Shown here: piece after piece, positions 43,329 to 54,579 of the stretch
Numbering within the stretch: position 1 is the first letter of the stretch
How the letters are laid out: every line of letters begins with the position of its first letter
Source: Mycobacterium branderi
GTDB lineage: Bacteria > Actinomycetota > Actinomycetes > Mycobacteriales > Mycobacteriaceae
DNA: 64,000 nucleotides
Assembly (NCBI RefSeq): GCF_010728725.1
Contig: NZ_AP022606.1
Location: 4,588,001 to 4,652,000 of the forward strand
Reading direction: 5' to 3'
Position numbers and translations under genes: made by a program
The notes under the pieces: model-generated
Database searches by the model: none
What the model saw: only the letters and a program-made list of their open reading frames with translations
Told to the model about the DNA's origin: nothing

Positions 43329-44567
43329 GTGACGGCGCTCGATTCCCTGTTTCGTCCGCGTACCAGCGCGCCCAGCGTCGGTACCGTACTGCGGTCGGTG
43401 CTGTGGCCCGCCGCGATTCTGGCGATCATCCACCGCAGCGTCGTGGTGACCACCAACGGCAACATCACCGACGACTTCAAGCCGGTCTACCGGGCGGTGC
43501 TGAACTTCCGCCACGGCTGGGACATCTACAACGAGCATTTCGACTACGTCGACCCGCATTACCTCTACCCGCCCGGCGGGACGCTGATCATGGCGCCGTT
43601 CGGGTATCTGCCGTTCACCGAGTCGCGGTATCTGTTCATCGCCGCCAACACAGTCGCCATCGTGCTAGCGGCATACCTATTGCTGCGAATGTTCAACTTC
43701 ACCATCACCTCGGTGGCGGCTCCGGCGCTGCTGCTGGCGATGTTCTGCACCGAGTCGGTGACCAACACGCTGGTGTTCACCAACATCAACGGCTGCATCC
43801 TGCTGCTGGAGGTGCTGTTCTTCCGGTGGCTGCTGAACGGCCGTGAGTGGTGGGCCGGCATCGCGATCGGGTTGGCGTTGGTGGTCAAGCCGGTCCTGGC
43901 GCCGCTGCTGCTGTTGCCGCTGCTGAATCGCCAGTGGCGGGCGGTGGTCGCCGCGATCGTGGTGCCGGCGGTGTTCAACCTGGCCGCGCTGCCGCTGACC
44001 GTTCATCCGATGGACTTCTTCACCCGCACGGTGCCGTACATGCTGGGGGTTCGCGACTACTTCAACAGCTCCATCGAAGGCAACGGCGTGTACTTCGGGT
44101 TGCCGTTCTGGCTCATCTCGCTGCTGCGAATCCTGTTCACGCTGTTGGCCATTGGCAGCCTGTGGCTGCTGTACCGCTACTACCGGAGCCGCGATCCCCG
44201 GTTTTGGCTGTTGACATCGTCCGGCGTGCTCCTGCTGTGGTCGTGGCTGGTGCTGTCGCTGGCACAGGGCTACTACTCGATGATGCTGTTCCCGTTCCTG
44301 ATGACGGTGGTCCTGCCGAACTCGGTGATCCGCAACTGGCCGGCGTGGCTGGGCATCTACGGCTTTTTGACGATGGACCGCTGGCTGCTGTTCAACTGGA
44401 TGTACGTCGGCCGGCCGCTGGAATACCTGAAGATCACCTACGGCTGGTCGCTGCTGCTGATCGTGATCTTCTGCGTGCTGTACTTCCGCTATCTGGACGC
44501 CAAGGCCGAAAACCGGCTGGACGACGGGATTGATCCGGCGTGGATGCGCGCTAGCGTGGATGCATGA
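43329..44567 (+). CDS. aftC: Alpha-(1->3)-arabinofuranosyltransferase AftC
   Basis: 412 aa, GT-C fold glycosyltransferase (GT87) with about ten transmembrane helices and a conserved first periplasmic loop carrying acidic residues (NITDDFKPVYRAVLNF, DYVDPHYLYPPGG). AftC adds the 3-linked branch to arabinan of arabinogalactan and lipoarabinomannan using decaprenyl-phosphoarabinose. Position after the Rv2672 orthologue and before msrB equals Rv2673. GTG start at 43329. Confidence 0.92.
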   Translation: MTALDSLFRPRTSAPSVGTVLRSVLWPAAILAIIHRSVVVTTNGNITDDFKPVYRAVLNFRHGWDIYNEHFDYVDPHYLYPPGGTLIMAPFGYLPFTESRYLFIAANTVAIVLAAYLLLRMFNFTITSVAAPALLLAMFCTESVTNTLVFTNINGCILLLEVLFFRWLLNGREWWAGIAIGLALVVKPVLAPLLLLPLLNRQWRAVVAAIVVPAVFNLAALPLTVHPMDFFTRTVPYMLGVRDYFNSSIEGNGVYFGLPFWLISLLRILFTLLAIGSLWLLYRYYRSRDPRFWLLTSSGVLLLWSWLVLSLAQGYYSMMLFPFLMTVVLPNSVIRNWPAWLGIYGFLTMDRWLLFNWMYVGRPLEYLKITYGWSLLLIVIFCVLYFRYLDAKAENRLDDGIDPAWMRASVDA

Positions 44568-44998
44568 GCTCCCCCAAAGTGCAATTGACCGACGACGAAT
44601 GGCGTCAGAAGCTGACTCCCGAGGAGTTCGCGGTGCTGCGTCAGGCCGGGACCGAGCCGCCGTTCACCGGTGAGTACACCGACACCAAGACCGAAGGCGT
44701 GTATGAATGCCGTGCCTGCGGCGCTGAATTGTTCCGCAGCAGCGAGAAGTTCGAATCGCATTGCGGCTGGCCGTCGTTCTTCGACCCGGCGAATTCCGAC
44801 GCGGTGATCCTGCGGTCAGACGACTCGTTGGGGATGCGTCGCACCGAGGTGTTGTGTGCCAACTGCCACAGCCATTTGGGCCACGTCTTCGAGGGCGAGG
44901 GCTATCCCACGCCGACCGATCAGCGCTACTGCATCAACTCGATCTGTTTGCGGTTGGTGCCTCGCGAGAGTGCAACTACCGACGCGTCTCGCGAGTAA
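44564..44998 (+). CDS. msrB: Peptide-methionine (R)-S-oxide reductase MsrB
   Basis: 144 aa. All zinc cysteines are present (YECRACG and LCANCHSHLGHV), with the CGWPSF block and the catalytic cysteine in RYCINSICL. It reduces methionine-R-sulfoxide in proteins in the cytosol. Orthologue of Rv2674. The ATG overlaps the aftC stop (ATGA). Confidence 0.95.
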   Translation: MSSPKVQLTDDEWRQKLTPEEFAVLRQAGTEPPFTGEYTDTKTEGVYECRACGAELFRSSEKFESHCGWPSFFDPANSDAVILRSDDSLGMRRTEVLCANCHSHLGHVFEGEGYPTPTDQRYCINSICLRLVPRESATTDASRE

Positions 44999-45028
44999 GA
45001 CCGTCGCTGGTTGCACTTTCGCGGCGGA

Positions 45029-45781
45029 TCAGTCCACCCGGGTGGCGTGGCATTCCCAAAACGGCGCATGCGCGCGGCCGTTGGTCAGCCAGGGCTCGAT
45101 GATCCGAAACCGTTCTGCCATCGGCTTTATCTGCTCGGCCATATCGGGGTTGCGCGCGAGCATCAACTCGAAGGTCTCGCTGCTCATGTTGATTTGGTAG
45201 GTGGTGGGCCCGAGGTACGTGATTTCCCAGCCGCCGCTGGGCAATACCTGTCGAAAGTCGTCTTCCGACAGCGATCGCGGCATCTTGAAGCCGTTGACGT
45301 TGTGCTCACCGAACTCAAACATGTACAGCCGCGCCCCGGGCTTGGTGGCGCGGTGCAGTGCCTGCGCATAGGAGTGTTGGAGTTCCCGGTCGCTGCTGAA
45401 GGTGTGGTAGAACGCGCAGTCGACGACGGTGTCGAAACGGTTTTCAAATCCTTCGAGCTTGGTGGCGTCGGCCAGTTCGAAATTCACCGACACGCCCGCC
45501 TTGCGCGCGTTCTCCCGCGCACGTTCCAGGCCCGCCGGCGACGCGTCAATTCCGGTGGCGGAGTAGCCTTTTGACGCGTAGTAGATCGAATGGTGGCCGG
45601 GCCCCGTGCCCGGGTCGAGCACCTCGCCCTTGATCGCGCCGAGCGCCACGAGTTGCTGCACGACCGGTTGCGGGCCGCCGATGTCCCACGGCGTGGCCGT
45701 CGGCAGGCCATGCGACGTCCGCTCGTCGCGGTACATCTGCTCGAAACGGGCGGGATCGGTGGGGTCGACGGGGCCCGTCAT
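45029..45781 (-). CDS. SAM-dependent methyltransferase (Rv2675c orthologue)
   Basis: 250 aa, class I methyltransferase with motif [18 protein letters not shown], acidic motif [12 protein letters not shown] and [10 protein letters not shown] as motif IV. It is the last gene of the heme operon, overlapping the chdC stop by ATGA, and could therefore act near heme or porphyrin metabolism, though nothing in the sequence proves it. Confidence 0.88.
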   Translation of the reverse strand: MTGPVDPTDPARFEQMYRDERTSHGLPTATPWDIGGPQPVVQQLVALGAIKGEVLDPGTGPGHHSIYYASKGYSATGIDASPAGLERARENARKAGVSVNFELADATKLEGFENRFDTVVDCAFYHTFSSDRELQHSYAQALHRATKPGARLYMFEFGEHNVNGFKMPRSLSEDDFRQVLPSGGWEITYLGPTTYQINMSSETFELMLARNPDMAEQIKPMAERFRIIEPWLTNGRAHAPFWECHATRVD

Positions 45782-46473
45782 GGCAGGGCGTTCACCAGCT
45801 GCTCGACGGGCACCCGCGGGCCGGTGAAAAACGGTGTCTCAGCACGGGTATGGCGGCGGGCGTCGGTGGCGCGCAGCTCGCGCATCAGGTCGACGATGCG
45901 GTGCAGTTCGGGCGCCTCGAACGCCAGGATCCACTCGTAGTCGCCGAGCGCGAACGCGGGCACCGTGTTGGCGCGGACGTCCTTGTACTCGCGGGCGGCC
46001 ATCCCGTGTTCGGCGAGCATCCGGCGGCGCTCTTCGTCGGGCAGCAGATACCACTCGTAGGACCGCACAAAGGGATACACGCAGATGTAGGCGCCGGGTT
46101 CTTCGCCGGCCAGAAACGCCGGGATGTGGCTCTTGTTGAACTCGGCCGGGCGGTGCAGCGCCACGCTGCTCCACACCGGGGTCGACGCCCGGCCCAACGC
46201 CGTCGCGCGACGGAAATCCTCGTAGGTGGCCTGCAGCGCTTCGACGCGCTCGGCGTGCGTCCAGATCATGAAATCGGCGTCGGCCCGCATACCCGCGACG
46301 TCGTAGAGGCCGCGCACCACCACGCCGCGTTCTTCCTGTTGCTTGAGGAAGGTCGCGGTCTCGTCGACGATCCCGGCCCGCTCGTCACCGAGCACACCCG
46401 GTCGCACGGCGAACACCGAAAACATCAGGTAGCGAAGGGTGGAGTTGAGGGCGTCGTAGTCGAGGCGGGCCAT
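45778..46473 (-). CDS. chdC: Coproheme decarboxylase ChdC (HemQ)
   Basis: 231 aa, chlorite-dismutase-like fold. Seen: the [17 protein letters not shown] strand with the catalytic tyrosine, and MLAEHG with the proximal histidine. It converts coproheme to heme b by two oxidative decarboxylations, the last step of the coproporphyrin-dependent pathway used by actinobacteria. Orthologue of Rv2676c, 4 bases after hemY. Confidence 0.92.
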   Translation of the reverse strand: MARLDYDALNSTLRYLMFSVFAVRPGVLGDERAGIVDETATFLKQQEERGVVVRGLYDVAGMRADADFMIWTHAERVEALQATYEDFRRATALGRASTPVWSSVALHRPAEFNKSHIPAFLAGEEPGAYICVYPFVRSYEWYLLPDEERRRMLAEHGMAAREYKDVRANTVPAFALGDYEWILAFEAPELHRIVDLMRELRATDARRHTRAETPFFTGPRVPVEQLVNALP

Positions 46474-46477
46474 GGGT

Positions 46478-47815
46478 CTATGGTGCCACGCCAGCTTTGA
46501 GCAGCTCGGAGACGGCTCGACCGGCCGCGGCGACGCACGCCGGCACACCGATACCGTCGAGGTAGCTGCCCGCCACCGCCAGGCCGGGCGGCAACCCGGC
46601 GCGGATCTCGGCGACCACGTCGGCGTGGCCCGGCCCGTACTGCGGCATCGCGTCGATCCAGCGCCGCACGCAGACCTCCACCGGCTCGACGGCCACACCG
46701 AACACCGCCTCGAGATCTTGCCGCGACCACGCCACCAGCTCGTCGTCGGAGGCACTCTCAGCCAGGTCGTCGCCGCACCGGCCGAACGACAGCCGCAGCA
46801 GTTCCGACTCGCCACGGCGCCCCCACTTGCGCGACGACAGCGTAATCGCCTTGGCGTGCAAGGGTTCTCCGGTGGCGACCACTACTCCGGAGTGTTCCGG
46901 AAACGCTGCGCGCACCGCGAGCGCCACCAGCGCCGACGAGGCGCTGAGGATCCGCTGGGCGGCGGCCGCGGTGCGCGGCGCGACGTTCCCGACGAGCTCC
47001 GCGAGCCGCGGCGCCGGGACGGCCAGAATCACAGCGTCGGCGCGCCACCGGGCGCCGGTGTCGTCGTGCAACACCCACCCCGGTTCGATCCGCTTCACGG
47101 CGGCGCGCACCCAATTCGGCCGAGAGCGCCGCGCCAGCTCGTCGACCAGCACCCAGTAGCCGCCGTCCACCGCACCGAACACCGGACCGTCCGTGGCTGC
47201 GGCCAGCGTGGTGCGCACGGCCTCGGTCAGGCTGGCGGCGCCCCGGTCGAGGGCAGCCGCCACCGCCGGGATCCCCGAGCGCAGGCCGATCGTGGCCGCC
47301 GAGCCCGCGTAGACACCGGCCAGCAGCGGATCTACCGACCGGGTCACCACCTGCTCGCCGAACCGCTCGCCCACCAGCTCGGCCACCGACGGGTCGCTGC
47401 CGGGCTGCCAGCTCAAAGGGCGCCGAGGCTCGGTTTCGATCCGCGTGACCGTCGCGTCATCGACGAGCCCAGCCACCGACTCCGGCGACGACGGGATGCC
47501 CGCGACAGTCCGCTCCGGCAACGGGTGCAGCCGGCCGCCGCTGTAGATCAGCGGCCGCGCGCCGGTGGTGGCCAGTTGGCGGTCGGCCAGACCGAGTTCG
47601 GCCAGCAGCGCCGGCACTTCGGGCCGCCGCACGACGAACGCCTCGGCGCCCACGTCCATCGGCTGTCCGGCCAGCGTCTCCGTGCGCAGCACGCCGCCGA
47701 GCCGATCGGCCGGATCGAGCAGCGTGATCGTCGCCTGGTCACCGACCGCCTGCCGCAGCCGGTAGGCGGCGGCCAAACCCGAAATCCCCCCGCCGACAAC
47801 GCAATACGAGTTCAC
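46478..47815 (-). CDS. hemY: Coproporphyrinogen III oxidase (HemY/CgoX)
   Basis: 445 aa flavoprotein. N-terminal FAD motif [15 protein letters not shown], and a late [19 protein letters not shown] typical of the family. It oxidises coproporphyrinogen III to coproporphyrin III with oxygen. Orthologue of Rv2677c. GTG start overlaps the hemE stop (GTGA). Confidence 0.93.
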   Translation of the reverse strand: MNSYCVVGGGISGLAAAYRLRQAVGDQATITLLDPADRLGGVLRTETLAGQPMDVGAEAFVVRRPEVPALLAELGLADRQLATTGARPLIYSGGRLHPLPERTVAGIPSSPESVAGLVDDATVTRIETEPRRPLSWQPGSDPSVAELVGERFGEQVVTRSVDPLLAGVYAGSAATIGLRSGIPAVAAALDRGAASLTEAVRTTLAAATDGPVFGAVDGGYWVLVDELARRSRPNWVRAAVKRIEPGWVLHDDTGARWRADAVILAVPAPRLAELVGNVAPRTAAAAQRILSASSALVALAVRAAFPEHSGVVVATGEPLHAKAITLSSRKWGRRGESELLRLSFGRCGDDLAESASDDELVAWSRQDLEAVFGVAVEPVEVCVRRWIDAMPQYGPGHADVVAEIRAGLPPGLAVAGSYLDGIGVPACVAAAGRAVSELLKAGVAP

Positions 47816-48861
47816 AATGTGTGCACCAGCGACACCAGCTCGGTCAGCACCCCCGGGTCGGTGTCCGGCAACACCCCGTGGCCCAGGTTGAAGATGTGCC
47901 CGGACGCGCCGGCGTCGACCGCGCGACGCCCGTCGTCGACCACCGCACGCGCCGCCCGCTGAACCACCGGCCAGCCGGCCAGCAGCACCGCGGGATCGAG
48001 GTTGCCCTGCAGCGCCGTACCGGGCTGAACCCGCGCGGCGGCGTCGGCCAGCGACGTGCGCCAGTCCACCCCCACGACCGTCGCACCGGCCGCCGACATC
48101 GCACCCAAGAGTTCGGCGGTGCCGACCCCGAAGTGGGTCATCGGCAGGGCGTCGCCAGCCAGCGCGGCGAAGACGCGAGCGCTGTGCGGCTGCACATACT
48201 GCCGGTAATCGGGAAGCGACAGCGCGCCCGCCCAGGAGTCGAACACCTGGATGGCGTCCACTCCGGCGTCGAGCTGCACCCGCAAAAAGTCGATGGTGAG
48301 GTCGGTCAGCTTTTCCATCAGCGCATGCCAGCTGTCCGGCTCGGCCAACATCATCGCCTTGGTGCGGGCGTGGTGGCGGCTGGGGCCGCCCTCGACCAGG
48401 TAGGACGCCAGCGTGAACGGCGCGCCCGCGAAGCCGATCAGCGGCACGTCGCCGAGCGCGGCCACCAGCAGGCCGACAGCGTCGGCTACCGGCTGAACAC
48501 GTTGCCGCTCAAGGGGTTTCAATGCCGCGACGTCGGCGGCGGTGCGCACCGGCGCCGCGATCACCGGCCCGACGTCGGGCACGATGTCCAGCTCGACCCC
48601 GGCGCCCCGCAGCGGGACCACGATGTCGGAGAACAGGATCGCCGCGTCGACGTGGTGGCGGCGCACCGGCTGCAGGGTGATCTCGCAGATCAGGTCGGCG
48701 TCGAAACAGGCCGCCAGCATGCTGTGCTGCGCCCGCAACGCCCGGTATTCGGGCAGGGAACGGCCGGCCTGCCGCATGAACCACACCGGCACGCGGTGCG
48801 GTTTGCGGCCCGTGGCGGCGGCCAGATACGGCGACTCGGGAAGGTCGCGACGGTTGCTCAT
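47812..48861 (-). CDS. hemE: Uroporphyrinogen decarboxylase HemE
   Basis: 349 aa. Both signature regions are present: [17 protein letters not shown] near the N-terminus and [17 protein letters not shown] in the middle, plus ILFSDIVVP. It decarboxylates uroporphyrinogen III to coproporphyrinogen III. First gene of the operon hemE-hemY-chdC-methyltransferase. The start was set at ATG 48861; an open frame upstream has no similarity. Orthologue of Rv2678c. Confidence 0.95.
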   Translation of the reverse strand: MSNRRDLPESPYLAAATGRKPHRVPVWFMRQAGRSLPEYRALRAQHSMLAACFDADLICEITLQPVRRHHVDAAILFSDIVVPLRGAGVELDIVPDVGPVIAAPVRTAADVAALKPLERQRVQPVADAVGLLVAALGDVPLIGFAGAPFTLASYLVEGGPSRHHARTKAMMLAEPDSWHALMEKLTDLTIDFLRVQLDAGVDAIQVFDSWAGALSLPDYRQYVQPHSARVFAALAGDALPMTHFGVGTAELLGAMSAAGATVVGVDWRTSLADAAARVQPGTALQGNLDPAVLLAGWPVVQRAARAVVDDGRRAVDAGASGHIFNLGHGVLPDTDPGVLTELVSLVHTL

Positions 48862-48938
48862 CGCGCTCAATGCTGCCACGGCAGGTGTGCGGATTGCGGA
48901 TTCGGGGAATGTGCACGACGGGACGAAAGGAGCGGCTG

Positions 48939-49397
48939 ATGAGCCAGGGGACGTTGGTCGAGGAGGCGGAGTACTTCGTCGACCGGGCATTGCGCAACAT
49001 CGCCCACGGACGTTTCGAGCGGTCACTGTCGGGGCTGACCGCGTTCGCGGCGGTGGTGACGACCGCCGAGATCTACTTCGAGCACTACAAGGCCAGCTTC
49101 GGCAACAAGTGGATGTGGAGCCCGATCGTGGTGACGCCGCCGGTGGTGGTCGCCGGAGTCGCCGGGGTGTTCTCGAAGCGCTGGGCGAAGCGGTGGCTGC
49201 CGGTCACGGCCGGCGTCTACGCGGTCAACGGCCTGATGGGCCAGTACCTGCACGCACGTGGCGTGGCGCGCAGGCCGGGCGGCTGGCGCCTGGCCAACTA
49301 CAACGTCCCGATGGGACCCCCGATCGCCGCGCCCGGGCTGATGAGCATCGTCGGGGCGATGGGCCTGCTGGCCGCGATCCTGCGCCGCGAGAAGTGA
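48939..49397 (+). CDS. Membrane protein of the GMC dehydrogenase operon
   Basis: 152 aa with about four hydrophobic segments ([69 protein letters not shown]). AAAGGAG precedes the ATG. It is divergent from hemE and leads a three-gene operon whose other members form a gluconate-dehydrogenase-like enzyme, so it may anchor the complex. Confidence 0.78.
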   Translation: MSQGTLVEEAEYFVDRALRNIAHGRFERSLSGLTAFAAVVTTAEIYFEHYKASFGNKWMWSPIVVTPPVVVAGVAGVFSKRWAKRWLPVTAGVYAVNGLMGQYLHARGVARRPGGWRLANYNVPMGPPIAAPGLMSIVGAMGLLAAILRREK

Positions 49398-49399
49398 GC

Positions 49400-50137
49400 A
49401 TGCGCGATATCGCCAGGGGCAAACACCTGCCCAATCTGCGGCCGGACGGCAAGCCGCTGCACCCGTCGTGGCTGCCGCGCCAGCGTCGCGGCAAGACGCC
49501 GCAGATGATCGGCCGCTACCCCGACTACGACGTGCTGTCCACGATCGAGAGCTGGGACGAGGCCACCCGCAAAGTGGTGCTGGCCCGGCTGGAGGAGCCC
49601 GGGCCGCTGCGGTTCTTCGACGCCGCGGCCGAGCCGACGCTGCGCGCGTTCTGCGACACCGTGCTCGCTCAGGACGGCGAGCCGCGGATACCGGTGGCAG
49701 AGTTCGTCGACGCCAAACTCGCCGACGGCCGACTGGACGGCTTCCAGTACGACGACATGCCCGACGACCGCGACACGTGGCGACTGGTGCTGGCCGCTTT
49801 AGACGAGACAGCCCGGGATGCGGGTGCGGAGTCGTTTGCGGCCGCCGACCCCGAGGACCGCGAGTCGATCGTCGGGCAGTTCGCCGACGGCACGCTGTCC
49901 GGCGGCAGTTGGGACAAGCTGAACGTCTCCCGCGCGTGGTCGGTGGTGATGCGGGGAGCGCTGTCCGCGTTCTACAGCCACCCGTGGGCGTGGAACGAGA
50001 TCGGGTTCGGCGGGCCGGCGTATCCGCGCGGCTTCATGCGACTGGGCGGGGTCGGCATCCGCGAGCCGTTCGAAACGCCGGGGGCCACGTCCGAGGACCC
50101 GGTCGAGACCGTCGAACAGGAAGACATCGATGGGTGA
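49400..50137 (+). CDS. Gluconate 2-dehydrogenase subunit 3-like protein
   Basis: 245 aa. The second half fits the small subunit of membrane GMC dehydrogenases: LRAFCDTVLAQDGEPRIPVAE, SFAAADPEDRESIVGQFADG, and SAFYSHPWAWNEIGFGGPAYPRG. It has no Tat signal of the usual type. The stop overlaps the start of the GMC gene, so the two subunits are made together. Confidence 0.82.
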   Translation: MRDIARGKHLPNLRPDGKPLHPSWLPRQRRGKTPQMIGRYPDYDVLSTIESWDEATRKVVLARLEEPGPLRFFDAAAEPTLRAFCDTVLAQDGEPRIPVAEFVDAKLADGRLDGFQYDDMPDDRDTWRLVLAALDETARDAGAESFAAADPEDRESIVGQFADGTLSGGSWDKLNVSRAWSVVMRGALSAFYSHPWAWNEIGFGGPAYPRGFMRLGGVGIREPFETPGATSEDPVETVEQEDIDG

Positions 50138-51812
50138 CTTCTGGCGGGGGATCCTGAAGGGCGCCGTCGGCCCGCGCGACAACGATTCGCGATTCTTGCT
50201 CGACGTGCATTCGCGCGACTTGCCCGGCGAGCGCACCATGCGTCGCTATGCCGACGACGAAGAGGTCGACATGGTGATCGTCGGCGCCGGGGCGGGCGGC
50301 TCGGTGCTGGCGCAGCGGCTGGCCCGCGCCGGGTGGCGGATCGTGATCCTGGAGGCTGGGCCGTTCTGGCATCCCGACGAGGACTGGGTGTCCGACGAGG
50401 CCGGGTCGCACCCGCTGTACTGGACGCAGAAGCGGATCATCGGCGGCTCGGACCCAATCGAGTTGGGCAAGAACAACTCCGGCCGCGGCGTGGGCGGGTC
50501 CATGGTGCACTACGCCGGCTACACACCGCGCTTCCACCCCAGTGATTTCGAGACGTTCACCCGCGACCGCGTCGGCGCCGACTGGCCCATCAGCTACGCC
50601 GACCTCAAGCCGCACTACGAACGGCTGGAGCTGGAATTGCCGGTCGCCGGACAGGATTGGCCGTGGGGCGACCCGCACCGCTATCCGCATGCGCCGCATC
50701 CTGTTTCGGCCGCGGCGATGAAGCTGTGGGAGGGCGCGCTGGCCCTCGGCATCGAGATGCGGGTGGGCCCGGTCGGAATCGTCAACGGTGTGTTCGGCAA
50801 CCGTCCGCACTGCATCTACCGCGGCTACTGTCTGCAGGGCTGCAAGGTCAACGCCAAGGCCAGCCCGTTCGTCACGCACCTGCCCGACGCCCTGGCCCAC
50901 GGAGTCGAGATCCGGGCCGACTGCATGGCGGCACGGGTGGAGCTCGACGAGGCCGGCAATGCCAGCGGCGTCACGTATTTCGCAGGAGATCAAGAGCGGT
51001 TCCAGCGCGCCAAAGTGGTTGCGGTTGCGGGTTATTCGATCGAGACACCGCGGCTGCTGCTGAATTCGCAAAGTCCCCGGTTCCCCAAGGGCTTGTGCAA
51101 CAACGACGACCAGGTGGGCCGCTACGTCATGGTGCAGGGTGCCTCGCAGACCGCGGGCCGCTGGCCTGAGGAGCTGCGTATGTACAAGGCTCCGCCGCCC
51201 GAGATCTCCTCGGAAGAGTTCTACGAGACCGACCCGGACCGCGGCTTCGCGCGCGGGTTTTCCATCCAGACCGTGTCGCCGCTGCCGATCGGGTGGGCCG
51301 AACATGTGCTGGCGGACGGGCATTGGGGGGCGGCGCTGCGCGAGTACATGCGCGACTACAACCACTGGGCCACCATCGGCGTGCTCAACGAACTGCTGCC
51401 GCACGCGGACAACCGCGTCACGCTGGCCGACGAAGCCGATCAATACGGCATCCCGGTCGCCCGGTTCGACTACTCGCTGTCGGACAACGACAAGGCCAAC
51501 ATGGCGTACTCGACGAAGGTGATCACCAACATCCTGAAGGCGGCCAACGCCCAGGACATGCTGACCATCCAGCGCTTCGCGCACCTCATCGGTGGCGCGC
51601 GGATGGGCAGCGACCCCGAGACCAGCGTCGTCGACTCCGACCAGCGGACGTGGGCGGTGCCCAACCTGTTCGTCGCCGACGGGTCGGTGTGTCCCACCCA
51701 GGGCGCCGCCAACCCGGCGCTGACGATCATGGCGCTGGCGTCGCGGCTGGCGGAACGGATCGTCCGCGGCGACATCAAGGCCGATGCTTCTCACCGTTTG
51801 GCGCGTGCGTAA
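50130..51812 (+). CDS. GMC family oxidoreductase, large subunit
   Basis: 560 aa. FAD motif [16 protein letters not shown] near residue 50, [18 protein letters not shown], a central [16 protein letters not shown] with cysteines, and the C-terminal [16 protein letters not shown] and [17 protein letters not shown]. Cysteine-bearing GMC enzymes of this type pass electrons to a membrane acceptor. The substrate is probably a sugar acid, polyol or sterol. No cytochrome c subunit is nearby. Confidence 0.88.
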   Translation: MGDFWRGILKGAVGPRDNDSRFLLDVHSRDLPGERTMRRYADDEEVDMVIVGAGAGGSVLAQRLARAGWRIVILEAGPFWHPDEDWVSDEAGSHPLYWTQKRIIGGSDPIELGKNNSGRGVGGSMVHYAGYTPRFHPSDFETFTRDRVGADWPISYADLKPHYERLELELPVAGQDWPWGDPHRYPHAPHPVSAAAMKLWEGALALGIEMRVGPVGIVNGVFGNRPHCIYRGYCLQGCKVNAKASPFVTHLPDALAHGVEIRADCMAARVELDEAGNASGVTYFAGDQERFQRAKVVAVAGYSIETPRLLLNSQSPRFPKGLCNNDDQVGRYVMVQGASQTAGRWPEELRMYKAPPPEISSEEFYETDPDRGFARGFSIQTVSPLPIGWAEHVLADGHWGAALREYMRDYNHWATIGVLNELLPHADNRVTLADEADQYGIPVARFDYSLSDNDKANMAYSTKVITNILKAANAQDMLTIQRFAHLIGGARMGSDPETSVVDSDQRTWAVPNLFVADGSVCPTQGAANPALTIMALASRLAERIVRGDIKADASHRLARA

Positions 51813-51822
51813 CCTCGTCGGT

Positions 51823-52644
51823 ATGCCAGTACAGCAGCCCCCAGTCAACTACGACGAGTTCCCAAGTCTGCGAATCGAATCCGGTGATGACGGTGTTCTG
51901 CAGGTCATCCTCGACGCGCCCGGGCTGAATTCCGTCGGGCCGCAGATGCACCGGGACCTCGCCGAGATCTGGCCGGCCATCGACCGCGACCCCGACGTGC
52001 GGGTGGTGCTGGTCCGCGGCGAGGGCAAGGCGTTCTCTTCCGGCGGCAGCTTCGACCTGATCGCCGAAACGATGGGCGAGTTCGGTGATCGGATGCGCAT
52101 CATGCGCGAGGCCCGCGACCTGGTGCTCAACATGGTCAACTTCGACAAGCCGGTGGTGTCGGCGATCAACGGGGCCGCGGTCGGCGCGGGCCTGGTGGTC
52201 GCGCTATTGGCCGACGTGTCGGTGGCCGGGCGCACCGCGAAGATCATCGACGGGCACACCAAGCTCGGGGTGGCCGCCGGCGACCACGCGGCGATCTGCT
52301 GGCCGCTGCTGGTCGGCATGGCCAAGGCGAAGTACTACCTGCTGACCTGCGAGCCGCTGTCCGGCGAGGAAGCCGAACGGATCGGCCTGGTCTCGACCTG
52401 CGTCGACGACGACGACGTGCTGGCCACCGCCACCCGCATCGCTGGGGATCTCGCCCAGGGCGCCCAGACCGCGATCCGGTTCACCAAGCATGCCCTCAAC
52501 CACTGGTACCGGATGTTCGCACCGGCCTTCGAAACGTCCCTTGGCCTGGAATTTCTGGCGTTCAGCGGACCCGACGTGGCGGAGGGGCTGGCGGCGCATC
52601 GAGAAAAGCGGCCGGCACGGTTCTCGGCCGATACCCGCCGGTAG
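51823..52644 (+). CDS. echA15: Enoyl-CoA hydratase/isomerase EchA15
   Basis: 273 aa crotonase fold with the oxyanion-hole segments [12 protein letters not shown] and [20 protein letters not shown]. At the two usual glutamate positions the sequence has [14 protein letters not shown], so Asp replaces Glu, as in several crotonase relatives that do not hydrate. Rv2679 orthologue by context. The ATG at 51823 gives the expected start; the gene follows the GMC operon. Confidence 0.85.
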   Translation: MPVQQPPVNYDEFPSLRIESGDDGVLQVILDAPGLNSVGPQMHRDLAEIWPAIDRDPDVRVVLVRGEGKAFSSGGSFDLIAETMGEFGDRMRIMREARDLVLNMVNFDKPVVSAINGAAVGAGLVVALLADVSVAGRTAKIIDGHTKLGVAAGDHAAICWPLLVGMAKAKYYLLTCEPLSGEEAERIGLVSTCVDDDDVLATATRIAGDLAQGAQTAIRFTKHALNHWYRMFAPAFETSLGLEFLAFSGPDVAEGLAAHREKRPARFSADTRR

Positions 52645-52753
52645 CCGCAGGCCAAAGCGGCGCGCCTGTTCCCGCCTGTCCGGGGTTAGGTCTACCGTCA
52701 AATGTCGTGACCCGCGCTGGCGCAGAGCGAAGCTATGAGGAGGGGCGGCGCGC

Positions 52754-53335
52754 ATGACTGCCGCCGAACCGGTCCCCTTCCGCGAGGCAGTGGCGGCGAT
52801 GAACGCTGCGACCGTGCGGCCCGAAATCGAGCTGGGCCCCATCCGGCCACCGCAGCGCCTCGCGCCGTACAGCTATGCCCTGGGTGCCGAGGTGAAGCAC
52901 CCCGACGCCGCGATCGTCCCGGAGCGCTCGGACGGGGATGCTTTCGGCCGGCTGATCCTGCTCTACGACCCCGACGGCGCCGACGCCTGGGACGGCACCA
53001 TGCGGCTGGTCGCCTACATCCAGGCCGACCTGGACTCCAGCGAAGCCGTCGACCCGCTGCTGCCGGAGGTGGCGTGGAGCTGGCTGGTGGACGCGCTGGA
53101 TGCGCGCGCCGAACACGTCACCGCGCTCGGCGGAACCGTCACCGCCACCACCTCGGTGCGCTACGGCGACATCTCCGGGCCGCCGCGTGCCCACCAGCTG
53201 GAACTGCGGGCGTCGTGGACCGCGACCACCCTCGACATCGGCACTCACGTCGAGGCTTTTTGCGAGGTGCTCGAGCATGCCGCGGGGCTGCCGCCGGTGG
53301 GGGTGACTGACCTCGGCTCGCGATCCCGCGCCTGA
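52754..53335 (+). CDS. DUF3000 protein (Rv2680 orthologue)
   Basis: 193 aa. Conserved actinobacterial family: PEIELGPIRPPQRLAPYSYALGAEV in part, LILLYDPDGADAWDG, RLVAYIQADLDS, and SWLVDALDARA. Function unknown; always next to an RNase D-like gene, as here. GAGGAGGGG lies before the ATG. Confidence 0.88.
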   Translation: MTAAEPVPFREAVAAMNAATVRPEIELGPIRPPQRLAPYSYALGAEVKHPDAAIVPERSDGDAFGRLILLYDPDGADAWDGTMRLVAYIQADLDSSEAVDPLLPEVAWSWLVDALDARAEHVTALGGTVTATTSVRYGDISGPPRAHQLELRASWTATTLDIGTHVEAFCEVLEHAAGLPPVGVTDLGSRSRA

Positions 53336-53336
53336 C

Positions 53337-54572
53337 ATGAGCGATCCTGAGCCCGATCAAGCCGAAAGCACGGAACCCGAACCCACACCGCTGCTTCGTC
53401 CCGCCGATGGAGTGCCCGACCTGTCGGTGTCCGCCACCGAGATCAAGGCGGCCGCCGAACGGCTGGCCGGCGGCCGCGGACCGTTCGCGGTCGACGCCGA
53501 GCGCGCGTCGGGTTTCCGTTACTCCAACCGCGCCTACCTGATTCAGATCCGGCGGGCCGGCGCCGGCACGGTGCTGATCGATCCGGTCAGTCACGGCGGC
53601 GACTCGCTGACCGTGCTGCGGCCCGTCGCCGAGGTGCTCGCCGACGGCGAATGGATCCTGCACGCCGCCGATCAGGACTTGCCGTGCCTGGCCGAAGTCG
53701 GCATTCGACCGACCGCGCTGTACGACACCGAATTGGCCGGCCGGCTGGCCGGATTCGACCGGGTCAACCTGGCGGCGATGGTGCAGCGGCTGCTGGGCCT
53801 GGGTTTGGTCAAGGGGCACGGCGCGGCCGACTGGTCCAAGCGTCCGCTGCCGGCGGCCTGGCTCAACTACGCCGCACTGGACGTCGAAGTCCTGATCGAC
53901 CTCCGCGAGGCCATCGCAGCCGTGCTGGCCGACCAAGGCAAAACAGCTTGGGCCGCAGAGGAATTCGAGTACTTACGGAATTACGTCGCGCAACCCACTC
54001 GGCGTGACCGGTGGCGGCGCACGTCGGGCATCCACAAGGTGCGTGACCAACGTGGGCTGGCCGCGGTCCGCGAATTGTGGACGGCGCGTGACCGTATCGC
54101 CCAGCAACGCGACATCGCGCCCGGCCGGATCCTGCCCGATTCGGCGATCATCGACGCCGCCATCGCCGACCCCAAAACCGTCGACGATCTGATGGCCCTG
54201 CCGATATTCGGCGGACGCAAGCAGCGTCGCGGCGCCGCGACCTGGTTGGCGGCGCTGCAGGCGGCCCGGGAGAACCCAGGTCAGGTCGAGGACGACGAGC
54301 AGCCGAACGGGCCTCCGGTGCCGGCGCGCTGGTCCAAGCGCAGACCCGAAGCCGCGGCCCGGCTGGAGGCGGCCCGAGCAGCGCTCGCCGAGGTGGCGCA
54401 GCGGGTGGCGGTGCCGATGGAGAACGTGATCTCCCCCGACCTGGTGCGACGGCTGTGCTGGGACTGGGAAGGCGGCGGATCCCAGGCGGTCGACGAGTTT
54501 CTGCGCGCCGGAGGGGCTCGAGCCTGGCAGCGTGAGTTGGTCGTTCCGGTGCTGGCCGCGGCGTTGGGTTAG
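53337..54572 (+). CDS. RNase D-like 3'-5' exonuclease with HRDC domain (Rv2681 orthologue)
   Basis: 411 aa. DEDD exonuclease domain: FAVDAERASGFRYSNRAYL in part (Asp and Glu), WILHAADQDLPCL, and NYAALDVEVLIDL (final Asp). An HRDC domain follows (LWTARDRIAQQRDIAPGRIL, then LMALPIFGGRKQRR). It should trim structured RNA. It starts one base after the DUF3000 stop. Confidence 0.9.
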   Translation: MSDPEPDQAESTEPEPTPLLRPADGVPDLSVSATEIKAAAERLAGGRGPFAVDAERASGFRYSNRAYLIQIRRAGAGTVLIDPVSHGGDSLTVLRPVAEVLADGEWILHAADQDLPCLAEVGIRPTALYDTELAGRLAGFDRVNLAAMVQRLLGLGLVKGHGAADWSKRPLPAAWLNYAALDVEVLIDLREAIAAVLADQGKTAWAAEEFEYLRNYVAQPTRRDRWRRTSGIHKVRDQRGLAAVRELWTARDRIAQQRDIAPGRILPDSAIIDAAIADPKTVDDLMALPIFGGRKQRRGAATWLAALQAARENPGQVEDDEQPNGPPVPARWSKRRPEAAARLEAARAALAEVAQRVAVPMENVISPDLVRRLCWDWEGGGSQAVDEFLRAGGARAWQRELVVPVLAAALG

Positions 54573-54579
54573 TGGCGGC

